A stretch of 16,955 nt of DNA from DATKCN01 sp035513175 (GTDB taxonomy: Bacteria; Chloroflexota; Chloroflexia; Thermomicrobiales; CFX8). This document shows, in pieces, positions 1 through 6,935 of the stretch (the first letter of the stretch is position 1; each line of letters opens with the position of its first letter). The notes below the pieces were generated by a model. That model was not told where the DNA came from, did no database searches, and saw only the letters and a list, made by a program, of their open reading frames with translations. The position numbers and the translations under genes were made by a program. The stretch spans positions 1-16,955 of the forward strand of contig DATKCN010000229.1 of NCBI GenBank assembly GCA_035513175.1, given 5' to 3'.

Positions 1-186
1 TTCAAGCTTCCCCGTGGAGAGAAGCGCGTCTACCTGCAGGCGCTCGACCTGTTCGCCGCCCACCCGCGTCTCGGCTTCGCCGGCTCCGTCATCGCGACCC
101 GCGCCATCAAATCCGGCAGCACGCTCGCCACCTTCGATTCCGACTTCAACTCAATCCCCGGCGTCACAATCCGGCGCGAAGAATAG
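1..186 (+). CDS. PIN-domain protein, VapC-like (3' fragment)
   Basis: The window opens inside this gene. Frame 1 reads 61 residues and then a TAG at 184-186. The fragment has the C-terminal half of a PIN fold: a helix (YLQALDLFAAHPRLGF), a helix with alternating small residues (GSVIATRAIKSG) and the terminal strand LATFDSDFNSIPGVTI. The Asp pair in TFDSDF sits where PIN nucleases keep a late metal-binding acidic residue. The family contains Mg2+-dependent ribonucleases, most often toxins of VapBC pairs. The antitoxin, if there is one, would lie upstream, outside the window. The gene converges on lon with only 54 bases between them. The family call is fairly firm; a toxin role is inferred. Confidence 0.72.
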   Translation, partial: FKLPRGEKRVYLQALDLFAAHPRLGFAGSVIATRAIKSGSTLATFDSDFNSIPGVTIRREE

Positions 187-218
187 ACACGTTCCCGACG
201 CCGTCAACCAACAGACCC

Positions 219-241
219 CTACCCGCTAACCGCTACCCGCT
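219..241. repeat. Short direct repeat between convergent PIN and lon genes
   Basis: CTACCCGCT occurs at 219-227 and again at 233-241, the second copy touching the lon stop codon. The 54-base convergent spacer holds nothing else I can recognise; I see no hairpin with a T-run. Confidence 0.4.
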
Positions 242-2796
242 CAAACAGCCGCCAGCTCCCTCGCCACCCTCGGCGCGTTCACCAGCGCGATCTGCAACAC
301 CTCGTCCATGTGCGACACCAGCCGGATGTCGAGCTGCTCCCGCACCGTGTCGGGCAGCTCGGCCAGATCCTTCTCGTTGCGCCTGGGGATGATCAGCGTC
401 GTGATGCCCCCCCGGTGCGCTGCCAGCGCCTTCTCCCGCACCCCGCCAATCGGCAGCACCTTGCCCCGCAGCGTGATCTCGCCCGTCATCGCCACGTCCT
501 TGCGCAGCAGCGCCCCCGTCGTCGCCGAGATCAGCGCCGTCGCCATCGTCACCCCCGCCGATGGGCCGTCCTTGGGAATCGCCCCGGCCGGCACGTGGAT
601 GTGGATTGTGTGCGAATCGTAATAGCCCTCGCTGATGCCCAGCCGTTCGGCCCGTGAGCGCGCATACGAAATGGCCGCGCGCGCCGATTCCTGCATCACC
701 TCACCCAGCTGCCCGGTCATCGTCAGCTCCGGCTTGCCCCGCACCACCGACACTTCCACCGACAGCAGGTCGCCGCCCGCGCTCGTCACCGCCGCGCCGG
801 TCGCCACGCCGACCTCGTCGTGCTCCTCGGCCAGCCCATACTCGAAGCGCGATACCCCCAGAAATTCGGGCAGCGCTTCGTCGGTGATCGATTCGCACGC
901 CCCGTCCGGCGCGTCGGCGATCCGCCGCGCCACCTTGCGGCACAGCGCCCCGATCTCGCGGTCGAGGTTGCGCACGCCCGACTCGTGCGTGTACTCGCGG
1001 ATCAGCCGCAGCATCGCCTCGTCCTGAATCTCGATCTGCCCGTTGTTCAGCCCGTGCGCCTCCAGCGCCTTCGGCATCAGGAAATTGCGGGCGATCTCCA
1101 GCTTCTCCACCTCGGTGTAGCCCGGCACCTCGATGACTTCCATGCGATCGCGCAGCGCGGGCGGTATCGGTTCCAGCAGGTTGGCCGTCGTAATGAAGAT
1201 CACTTGCGACAGGTCGAACGGCACTTCGAGGTAATGGTCGGAGAAGGAGTGATTCTGCTCCGGGTCGAGCACCTCCAGCAGCGCCGACGATGGATCTCCC
1301 CGGAAGGCATCCGACCCGACCTTGTCGATCTCGTCCAGCACCATGACCGGATTCTTCGTCTTCGCGTCGCGCAGCGCCTTGATCACTCGCCCCGGCATCG
1401 CGCCCACGTACGTGCGGCGGTGTCCCCGAATCTCCGCCTCGTCCCGCACGCCGCCCAGCGACATGCGCACGTATGAGCGGCCGATCGCCCGCGCGATCGA
1501 GCGCCCGAGGCTCGTCTTGCCCACCCCCGGCGGCCCCACGAAGCAGATGATCGGCGCCTTCATCTTGTTGGCGGACTTGCCCCCGGCGTTGCTCATCACC
1601 AGCTTGCGCACGGCGATGAACTCCAGAATGCGCTCCTTGACCTTGTCCAGCCCGTAATGGTCCTCGTCGAGAATGCGCGCCGCGTCGGTCAGGTCGAGCT
1701 GGTCCTCCGTCTCCGCCGACCACGGCAGCTCGGTCAGCCATTCGAGGTACGAGCGGATCACGCCGATTTCCGGCGAGAACGGGTGCTGGTGCTCCAGCCG
1801 CGAAACCTGCAACAGCGCCTTCGTCTTGACCTCTTCCGGCATGCCGGCCGCTTCGATCTTCTCGCGGAACTCGTCGACCAGCGCTTCCTCACCGGCGATG
1901 TCGCCCAGCTCGCGCTGGATCGTGCGCATCTGCTCGCGCAGCATGTACTCCCGCTGTTGCTTGTCCAGCCCTGCCTGCGCCTCGGACTGGATCTGGTGCC
2001 GCAGCGTCAGGTACTCCAGCCGCTCCTGCAAAATAATGCTGATGCGCCGCAGGCGCTCGACTGGATTGAGCACCTCCAGCGCCTCCTGCCGCTTCGATGC
2101 CTGAAATTCGGGGGAAAAGGCGATCAGGTCGGCGAGCCAGCCCGGCTCGTCGACGCTGCGCACCATCGTGACGACCTCGTCCGGCACGTTCGGCAGCATC
2201 GCGACGTAGGCCTCGACCTGCTCCAGCACGTGCGACATGACGGCCTTCGCTTCGAGCGTGCTCACGTGCGGGTCGTCGTAGCGCTCGACCCGCGTCAGCG
2301 TGTACGGCTTGCGCTGGTCGAAGCCGTGCGCCACCCCCCGCGCGATGCCCTGCAGGATGACGTGTGACGGGCCGCCGGGCCGCGTGATCTTGTGCCCGAC
2401 CTCGGCGATGACGCCTACCGTGCACAGCTCGTCGTCAGCGACCAGCGACGCGTAGCTGGTCACATCGGTCGAAAGCTGGCTGATCTGCTCGTGAAAGTCG
2501 TCCGGGATGTCGTCGAGGTCGTCGTCCTGATCCTTCGTTGCCAGCACCAGCACCAGCCGGTTGTCGTTGATCGCGTGGTCGACCGCCTGCATCTCCTCGC
2601 CGTCGTCCAGCGGGTAGGGCAGCGACATGTGCGGCAGCAGCAGCGTCTGCGGGATGATCAACGTCGGCAGCGACATGTAGCTACTATTGGTGTCCATGAC
2701 CGGGTCCTTGGCCCTGCTCCGGCGCGCGCGGGGCTTCTTCTGCTCCCGCGTTGGAGTCTCGGGCGTTTCTTCAGTGCTCACGGCGTGTCGAGGCAT
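241..2796 (-). CDS. lon: ATP-dependent protease Lon (endopeptidase La)
   Basis: A full-length 851-residue Lon, the cytoplasmic AAA+ protease that degrades misfolded and regulatory proteins. The order is: a basic, low-complexity N-terminal extension (about 1-40), the Lon substrate-binding domain (about 41-250), a coiled-coil helical region, the AAA+ module with Walker A GPPGVGKT at 421-428 and Walker B VMVLDEID at 484-491, and the C-terminal protease domain. The catalytic dyad is Ser746 (in PKDGPSAG) and Lys789 (in GGVREKAL), 43 residues apart as in E. coli Lon (S679/K722). The ATG at 2796 has an AAGGA at 2804-2808, seven bases away. A second ATG (Met34, base 2697) also has an AAGGA at good spacing and would give 818 residues, nearer the usual Lon length. 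The gene follows the NIF3-like gene on the same strand after 173 bases that include a candidate promoter. Confidence 0.97.
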   Translation of the reverse strand: MPRHAVSTEETPETPTREQKKPRARRSRAKDPVMDTNSSYMSLPTLIIPQTLLLPHMSLPYPLDDGEEMQAVDHAINDNRLVLVLATKDQDDDLDDIPDDFHEQISQLSTDVTSYASLVADDELCTVGVIAEVGHKITRPGGPSHVILQGIARGVAHGFDQRKPYTLTRVERYDDPHVSTLEAKAVMSHVLEQVEAYVAMLPNVPDEVVTMVRSVDEPGWLADLIAFSPEFQASKRQEALEVLNPVERLRRISIILQERLEYLTLRHQIQSEAQAGLDKQQREYMLREQMRTIQRELGDIAGEEALVDEFREKIEAAGMPEEVKTKALLQVSRLEHQHPFSPEIGVIRSYLEWLTELPWSAETEDQLDLTDAARILDEDHYGLDKVKERILEFIAVRKLVMSNAGGKSANKMKAPIICFVGPPGVGKTSLGRSIARAIGRSYVRMSLGGVRDEAEIRGHRRTYVGAMPGRVIKALRDAKTKNPVMVLDEIDKVGSDAFRGDPSSALLEVLDPEQNHSFSDHYLEVPFDLSQVIFITTANLLEPIPPALRDRMEVIEVPGYTEVEKLEIARNFLMPKALEAHGLNNGQIEIQDEAMLRLIREYTHESGVRNLDREIGALCRKVARRIADAPDGACESITDEALPEFLGVSRFEYGLAEEHDEVGVATGAAVTSAGGDLLSVEVSVVRGKPELTMTGQLGEVMQESARAAISYARSRAERLGISEGYYDSHTIHIHVPAGAIPKDGPSAGVTMATALISATTGALLRKDVAMTGEITLRGKVLPIGGVREKALAAHRGGITTLIIPRRNEKDLAELPDTVREQLDIRLVSHMDEVLQIALVNAPRVARELAAV

Positions 2797-2912
2797 GCAA
2801 TCGTCCTTGTTGTTTGACCGGTCCAGTGCTGTTCAGAGTCGTGTGGCAGTGCCCGCAAGATCGACACCGGCAAGTTGGAAGCGGGGCTGCGCGACGGTGG
2901 ACACGACCCTGA

Positions 2913-2921
2913 ATGATACCA
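2913..2921 (-). promoter_or_regulatory. Candidate extended -10 promoter element for lon
   Basis: Read on the minus strand this is TGGTATCAT, which matches the extended -10 pattern TGnTATAAT at all but one defined position. It would start transcription near 2906, about 110 bases before the lon ATG. I see no good -35 hexamer, which extended -10 promoters can lack. It is pattern-based only. Confidence 0.38.
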
Positions 2922-2972
2922 ACTTCGCCGTCAGCCCGGACGCTTCGCGGCAGTCAATGCAACCACGCCGGG

Positions 2973-3800
2973 CTACAGCCCGCTCATCCGCACGACCTCG
3001 ACGCCTCGACTCTCGATCTGGGCAATGTAGCGGTTGATGCCGAGCAGGTCGCTGGCGATGTGCCCTGTGACGATCAGGTTCCCCGCGCCCTCGGACTCCC
3101 GCAGCTTCGCCACCTCGTCCCCCGCGCAGTGGATGTAGAGCACCGTCCCCACGCCATATTCGAAGTAGGTCTGCGCGACGCGCGCCCCGCCATTGGTGCC
3201 CGCGCCGTGTACGATAGCCAGATGCCCCAGCGGGTTGTCGACCGCCCCGACCGGGACCATGATCTGCGTGTCGGCCTCCTTGAACTCGGCCAGCGTCATA
3301 AGCGCGTCGATGGCGTCCTGCACTTTTGGCGCGTGGTCCAGCGAGGTGACGTGGTCGTCGATCACGTCGATCATGATGCGCCGTCCAATCTCGTCGAGCG
3401 GCAGGTGCATGTTCATCAGCGGCATCCCCAGCAGCCGCGCGACGGACGGCACATGGTCGGCGTTGGCCGAATGACCCGCCATTATGGCGCGGGAAATGAG
3501 CGGTTGCGCGGCGGCGCGCGCGGCGTCCTGCGCCACTCCGTGGTCGATCATCAGCTCGATCTGGCGTGTCAGCACCTCGGCGAAGTGGCGCCGGGCCGTC
3601 CCTCCGGCCGGGTGGTGGGCGATCACGCCGTCGCACCCGAGCTGCTGGGCCAGCAGCAGCTCAGCCGAGCCGATGTCGATGCCGAACATGACCTTGCGCA
3701 TGCCGGCGCCCGGCACGAGCACGCAGGAGTCCGCCGGAAGCTGATCCATGCCGGCCATGCCCAGCGCCAGATCGACGAGATCGATGGATGAAACGGGCAT
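2973..3800 (-). CDS. NIF3-like dinuclear metal-centre protein
   Basis: Predicted cytoplasmic protein of the NIF3/YbgI/YqfO family, whose members bind two metal ions; no reaction is settled for the family. The 275-residue product shows the N-terminal NIF3 pattern: an FGIDIGS strand with Asp42, then GCDGVIAHHP with the His62-His63 ligand pair, and a GHSANAD segment (His110, Asp114). Near the C terminus TGHIASDLLGINRYI (His247, Asp251) supplies the late His plus acidic pair. The ATG at 3800 was chosen because AAAGGA (3808-3813) lies at good spacing and the fold begins right after it. A TTG at 3866 would add 22 unlikely residues. The middle (about 130-200) is divergent from the common NIF3 form. 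It lies upstream of lon on the same strand. The name GTP cyclohydrolase I type 2, sometimes given to relatives, is not supported by anything visible here. Confidence 0.72.
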   Translation of the reverse strand: MPVSSIDLVDLALGMAGMDQLPADSCVLVPGAGMRKVMFGIDIGSAELLLAQQLGCDGVIAHHPAGGTARRHFAEVLTRQIELMIDHGVAQDAARAAAQPLISRAIMAGHSANADHVPSVARLLGMPLMNMHLPLDEIGRRIMIDVIDDHVTSLDHAPKVQDAIDALMTLAEFKEADTQIMVPVGAVDNPLGHLAIVHGAGTNGGARVAQTYFEYGVGTVLYIHCAGDEVAKLRESEGAGNLIVTGHIASDLLGINRYIAQIESRGVEVVRMSGL

Positions 3801-3883
3801 GCGCGGGTCCTTTCCGTATTCCACGAGGCTCTGTCGGTCGCCCATGCGCGGGTGCGTCGCCCCCAACCCTGACGTTTCAGGCT

Positions 3884-3892
3884 ATTATCACA
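3884..3892 (-). promoter_or_regulatory. Candidate extended -10 promoter element for the NIF3-like gene
   Basis: Minus-strand TGTGATAAT matches TGnTATAAT apart from one base and stands out as an A/T island in G+C-rich DNA. It predicts a start near 3877 and a leader of about 77 bases before the ATG at 3800. The same island reads TATTAT on the plus strand (3883-3888), so it could also serve the thioredoxin-TPR gene, though with a 130-base leader. The rest of the 222-base divergent spacer (3801-4022) shows only a TTGACG at 3961-3966 without a matching -10. Confidence 0.38.
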
Positions 3893-4022
3893 TCTGCCGC
3901 GGCCCCCTCCCGCCAGACTGTTGCGATGACGGGAAGCGGGGATTGCCATCAGGCGTTTAATTGACGGCAGCGACGCGGACCGACGCGTACGGCACGAGAC
4001 GGACACGCGAGGATACACAGCC

Positions 4023-4871
4023 ATGACAGTTGGACATATCGCGATTGATGTGACGGACGCTACGTTCGACACCGCCGTCATCGAGCAGTCAATGACGAGG
4101 CCCGTGGTGGTTGACTTCTGGGCGCCGTGGTGCGGGCCGTGCCGCGTGCTTGGCCCGGCGATTGAGCGCGTCGCTGCGTCATTCGGCGGCGACGTCGTGC
4201 TGGCCAAGGTGAATGTCGACGAGAACCAGCGAGTCTCCATGCAGTACCGGGTGCAGGGCATCCCGGCCGTCAAGGCCTTCAAGGATGGCCGCGTCGTCGA
4301 CGAGTTCACCGGCGCGCTGCCGGAATCCCAGGTGCGCGCCTTCTTCGAGCGGCTCGTCCCATCTCCGATCGATCTGAAGCTGCGTGACGCGGAGCAGCGC
4401 ATCCAGCAGGGGGACCAGGCGGGCGCGGAGTCGCTCTACCGCGAGGTCTTGGAGAGCGTGCCCGACCACACACAGGCCGTGATTGGTCTAGCGCGCCTGC
4501 TCGTGCAACGCGCCGAGTTCGACGAGGCAGATTCACTGCTTCAGCGCGTCCCCGCCGAGCGGCGCGCGAAGGTGCTTCGGCACCGCATCTTCCTGGACCG
4601 CTACGCCGCACGGCACGCGGACGAGGATTTGCAGGCCGAAGCCACCGTCAACCCACGCGACGCCCGCGCCCGCTATCGGTGGGGCGTCATGCTGGCCGCC
4701 AGGGAACAGTACCGCGAGGCGCTCGACGAGCTGCTGGCGTCCGTCAGCGCCGACCGTAATTTCGAGACTGACGCGGCCCGCAAAGCAATGCTCGCCGTCT
4801 TCGAGATCCTCGGCATGGACTCGGAGCTGACCCGTGAGTACCAGCGCAAGCTGGAGAATGTGCTGTTTTGA
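4023..4871 (+). CDS. Thioredoxin-TPR fusion, CnoX/YbbN-like
   Basis: A 282-residue cytoplasmic protein with an N-terminal thioredoxin domain (about 6-110) and a C-terminal helical region of TPR-type repeats (about 115-282; for example DAEQRIQQGDQAGAESLYRE and RARYRWGVMLAAREQYREAL). The active site is a complete WCGPC (Trp36, Cys37-Cys40) and the cis-proline is Pro81 in QGIPAVKAF, so the domain should be redox active. Length and architecture match the CnoX/YbbN chaperedoxin family, which links oxidative stress to chaperones. E. coli CnoX lacks the full CXXC, whereas many relatives keep it, as here. The ATG follows GAGGA at 4009-4013. It precedes selD on the same strand, but the 188-base spacer with a large hairpin makes simple co-transcription uncertain. 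Confidence 0.9.
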   Translation: MTVGHIAIDVTDATFDTAVIEQSMTRPVVVDFWAPWCGPCRVLGPAIERVAASFGGDVVLAKVNVDENQRVSMQYRVQGIPAVKAFKDGRVVDEFTGALPESQVRAFFERLVPSPIDLKLRDAEQRIQQGDQAGAESLYREVLESVPDHTQAVIGLARLLVQRAEFDEADSLLQRVPAERRAKVLRHRIFLDRYAARHADEDLQAEATVNPRDARARYRWGVMLAAREQYREALDELLASVSADRNFETDAARKAMLAVFEILGMDSELTREYQRKLENVLF

Positions 4872-5034
4872 GGCCCGAGGCATGAGGGCCGAGGGCCGAG
4901 GACGAAGGAGAGTCGAGACGCGGGATGCGGGACGCGGAGGACGAGGAGTCAGGGACCAGCAGGGGCGACGTGGATTCCATCTCCACGTCCCGACTCCCGT
5001 CATTCCTCGGCCCGCGGCCCTCATCCCTCGGCCC
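4872..5034. repeat. Long imperfect inverted repeat between thioredoxin-TPR gene and selD
   Basis: The left arm 4872-4902 and right arm 5004-5034 are complementary at 28 of 31 positions. Pairing continues inward with gaps (about 4903-4921 against 4986-5003). The arms are built from a GGGCCGAG-type unit, so the element is partly low-complexity. Nested in the middle is a perfect 8-bp hairpin: GACGTGGA at 4967-4974, a 7-base loop, and TCCACGTC at 4982-4989. It begins directly after the upstream stop codon and ends eight bases before the selD Shine-Dalgarno. In RNA it would fold into a long hairpin. It could be a dispersed intergenic repeat, a processing or termination structure, or an expression control for selD; the sequence alone does not decide. 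Confidence 0.8.
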
Positions 5035-5041
5035 TTGCCAG

Positions 5042-5050
5042 GGAAGGAGG
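5042..5050 (+). promoter_or_regulatory. Strong ribosome-binding site that fixes the selD start
   Basis: GGAAGGAGG lies nine bases before the ATG at 5060. No comparable site precedes the GTG at 5147, which is the first start after the in-frame TGA. This is a main argument that translation begins upstream of the TGA and reads through it. Confidence 0.85.
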
Positions 5051-5059
5051 TAGCGAGCA

Positions 5060-6109
5060 ATGCAGACGCGCGATGAGATTCGCCTGACCGAGCTGGCGTC
5101 CTGCGCCGGCTGAGCGGCCAAGCTCGCGCCGGGGTCCCTGGCGCAGGTGCTGGCTCCGCTGGCGGCCATGACCGATCCGAACATCATCGTCGGATTGCAG
5201 ACGAGCGACGACGCGGCAGTCTACCGGCTGTCGGACGACGACGCCATCGTGCAGACGGTCGACTTCTTCCCGCCGGTCGTCGACGATCCGTACGTGTATG
5301 GTGCCATCGCGGCCGCCAATTCGCTCAGCGACATCTATGCGATGGGCGGCACGCCGCTGTTCGCGCTGAACATCGCCGCCTTCCCGGACAACCTGCCGCT
5401 GGAGATCCTGTCCCGCATCTTCGCCGGTGGGTCCGACAAGGCGCGCGAGGCGGGCATCATCATCGCGGGTGGGCACACGGTGACGGACGACGAGCCGAAG
5501 TACGGGCTGGTCGTAACCGGGCGCATCCACCCGGACCGCATCCTTACCAAGGCAGGGGCTCGGCCAGGGGACGCGCTGTTCGTCACCAAGCACTTCGGCA
5601 CGGGCGTGATCACGACGGCCATCAAGCAGGGCCATGCTTCGCGAAAGGACGCGGACGCCGCGATCGCCAGCATGCTGCGGCTCAACCGCGAGGCGTCGCG
5701 GCTGGCGTTGGAGGTCGGCGTGCGCGCCTGCACCGACATCACCGGCTTTGGGCTGCTGGGGCACGCGACTGAGGTGGCGATCAAAAGCGGCGTTGCGCTG
5801 CAATTGTGGGCGTCAGCCGTGCCCTGGTTGCCCGGAGCCGAGCGTTACGCCGCCGACGGACGCTTCCCCGGCGGGACGCAGCGCAACCGCGACCATTACG
5901 AGCGTGAGCCTGACTGCGGCGTCGCCATCGACGCCTCCGTTCCAGATGCCGTCGCGCGCCTGCTGTACAGCCCGGAGACCTCCGGCGGGCTGCTGCTGTC
6001 TGTTCCCGCGGCTAACGGGGGCGCGTTGCGGGCCGCCTTCGATGGAGCCGGACACGATCTCTGGGAGATCGGATCGGTGCGGGAGGGTCGTGGCATCACG
6101 CTCGGCTGA
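5060..6109 (+). CDS. selD: Selenophosphate synthetase with selenocysteine active site (TGA readthrough)
   Basis: SelD makes selenophosphate from selenide and ATP, the selenium donor for selenocysteine and selenouridine. Read from the ATG at 5060, with the TGA at 5111-5113 decoded as selenocysteine (U), the product is 349 residues (E. coli SelD is 347). The N terminus reads IRLTELASCAGUAAKLAPG, which aligns with the family's LTxxxxxxGCxxK loop; U18 replaces catalytic Cys17 of E. coli and Lys21 matches its essential Lys20. Then come DPNIIVGLQTSDDAAVY, the VDFFPP and AANSLSDIYAMGG motifs, GGHTVTDDEP, DITGFGLLGH and the C-terminal SPETSGGLLL, all typical. The strong Shine-Dalgarno at 5042-5050 supports this start. 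Starting at the GTG at 5147 would drop the catalytic residue and the glycine-rich N-terminal loop. It overlaps rsmA by 20 bases. Several known SelD proteins carry Sec here, so readthrough is much more likely than a pseudogene. Confidence 0.93.
5111..5113 (+). other. In-frame TGA predicted to encode selenocysteine
   Basis: Codon 18 of selD is TGA. Both flanks are in the same frame and both match the SelD family (SCAG before, AAKLAPG after), so no frameshift is involved. The codon falls on the residue that is Cys or Sec in SelD proteins. Confidence 0.9.
5121..5153 (+). promoter_or_regulatory. Candidate bacterial SECIS stem-loop in selD
   Basis: Just after the TGA, GCGCC (5126-5130) pairs perfectly with GGCGC (5140-5144) around the loop GGGGTCCCT (5131-5139). 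An outer AGC (5121-5123) can pair with GCT (5149-5151 region) across an internal bulge. The loop starts 17 bases after the TGA and opens with G residues. Bacterial SECIS elements place a small G-containing apical loop about 16-37 bases after the UGA, where SelB binds. The fit is good, but the exact fold was judged by eye. Confidence 0.68.
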
Positions 6110-6935
6110 CCCGAACGCGGCGCCGACGTTGCGCGAGCGGCTCTCGGCGCTCGGTCTGAGCCCGAACAAGGCGCTCGGCCAGAACTTTCTGCACGACCGC
6201 GCCATCGTGCGCCGCATTGCCGATAGCGCCCGGATCGAGCCGGGCGAGGTCGTGCTGGAAATCGGACCGGGTCTGGGCATCCTCACTGAGGAGCTGGCGA
6301 CGCGGGCCGAGCGGGTCGTGGCCGTCGAGCTCGATGTGCGGCTTGCAGGGCGCCTGCCTAGCGTCATGCCTGCTAACGTCGAGATCGTCGAGGCCGACGC
6401 GCTGGAGATCGATCCTGCGAAGTTGGCCGGGCCACGCTTTGTCGTCGTCGCCAACCTGCCGTACTCGTCCGGGACGGCGATCGTGCGCCACTTGCAGGAA
6501 GCCCAGCCGCCCCCGCGCGCACTTACGGTGATGCTGCAACGCGAGGTCGCAGAGCGCATGGCCGCAGCGCCACCGAACATGAGCAATCTGGCGGTCGGCG
6601 TGCAGTTCTACGGCGCGCCCAAGGTGCTGTTTCGCGTCGGTGGCGGCGCGTTCGCGCCCGCGCCGCGCGTTGAATCTGCCGTGATTCGCATCGTGAGCTG
6701 CCCCCCGCCGCTGCCGCGGGAGTCTCATGCGGCGTTCTTCCGTGTCGTCAACGCCGGCTTCGGCCAGAAGCGCAAGCAGCTGGCGAACGCGTTGTCGTCC
6801 GGGCTCTTTCTGCCGCGCGACGCGGTGCTGCTGGCGCTTGAGCGGGCCGGCGTCCCGCCGACCGAGCGGGCCGAGCGGCTCAGCGTGGCTGACTGGGTGC
6901 GCCTGTGTCAGGCGTTCGACGGCGCCGCGGGATGA
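6090..6935 (+). CDS. rsmA: 16S rRNA (adenine1518-N6/adenine1519-N6)-dimethyltransferase RsmA/KsgA
   Basis: RsmA dimethylates two adjacent adenines near the 3' end of 16S rRNA during small-subunit maturation, using S-adenosylmethionine. The 281-residue product has the family start ALGQNFL (about 28-34), SAM-binding motif I EIGPGLGILT (57-66), the acidic VAVELD strand, and the catalytic NLPY (122-125) before a C-terminal helical domain with GFGQKRKQL. The start is uncertain. The GTG at 6090 overlaps the end of selD by 20 bases and has a close GGGAGGG (6081-6087). A TTG at 6129 would give a shorter N terminus that still keeps all motifs. The stop overlaps the ispE ATG (ATGA at 6932-6935), so the two are probably translationally coupled. 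Confidence 0.94.
   Translation: MASRSADPNAAPTLRERLSALGLSPNKALGQNFLHDRAIVRRIADSARIEPGEVVLEIGPGLGILTEELATRAERVVAVELDVRLAGRLPSVMPANVEIVEADALEIDPAKLAGPRFVVVANLPYSSGTAIVRHLQEAQPPPRALTVMLQREVAERMAAAPPNMSNLAVGVQFYGAPKVLFRVGGGAFAPAPRVESAVIRIVSCPPPLPRESHAAFFRVVNAGFGQKRKQLANALSSGLFLPRDAVLLALERAGVPPTERAERLSVADWVRLCQAFDGAAG

Noticed and set aside
820..2367. Several plus-strand open frames of 100-236 codons inside lon
   Set aside because: They mirror the lon codons, have arginine- and leucine-rich compositions without motifs, and lack ribosome-binding sites.
2816..2823. GACCGGTC palindrome ahead of lon as an operator
   Set aside because: Eight bases with no extension on the flanks and no second copy; too weak to call, and no HrcA/CIRCE-type repeat is present.
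2969..2982. CGGGC-TACA-GCCCG hairpin at the NIF3-like stop codon as a terminator
   Set aside because: The stem is only five pairs and no T-run follows on the minus strand.
5634..6090. Upstream extension of rsmA far into selD
   Set aside because: The frame is open but gives an Arg/Ala-rich sequence unlike any RsmA N terminus; family similarity starts after about 6129.
5060..6109. selD as a pseudogene with a nonsense mutation
   Set aside because: The stop is TGA, sits precisely on the Cys/Sec position, is followed by a SECIS-like hairpin, and the rest of the gene is intact.
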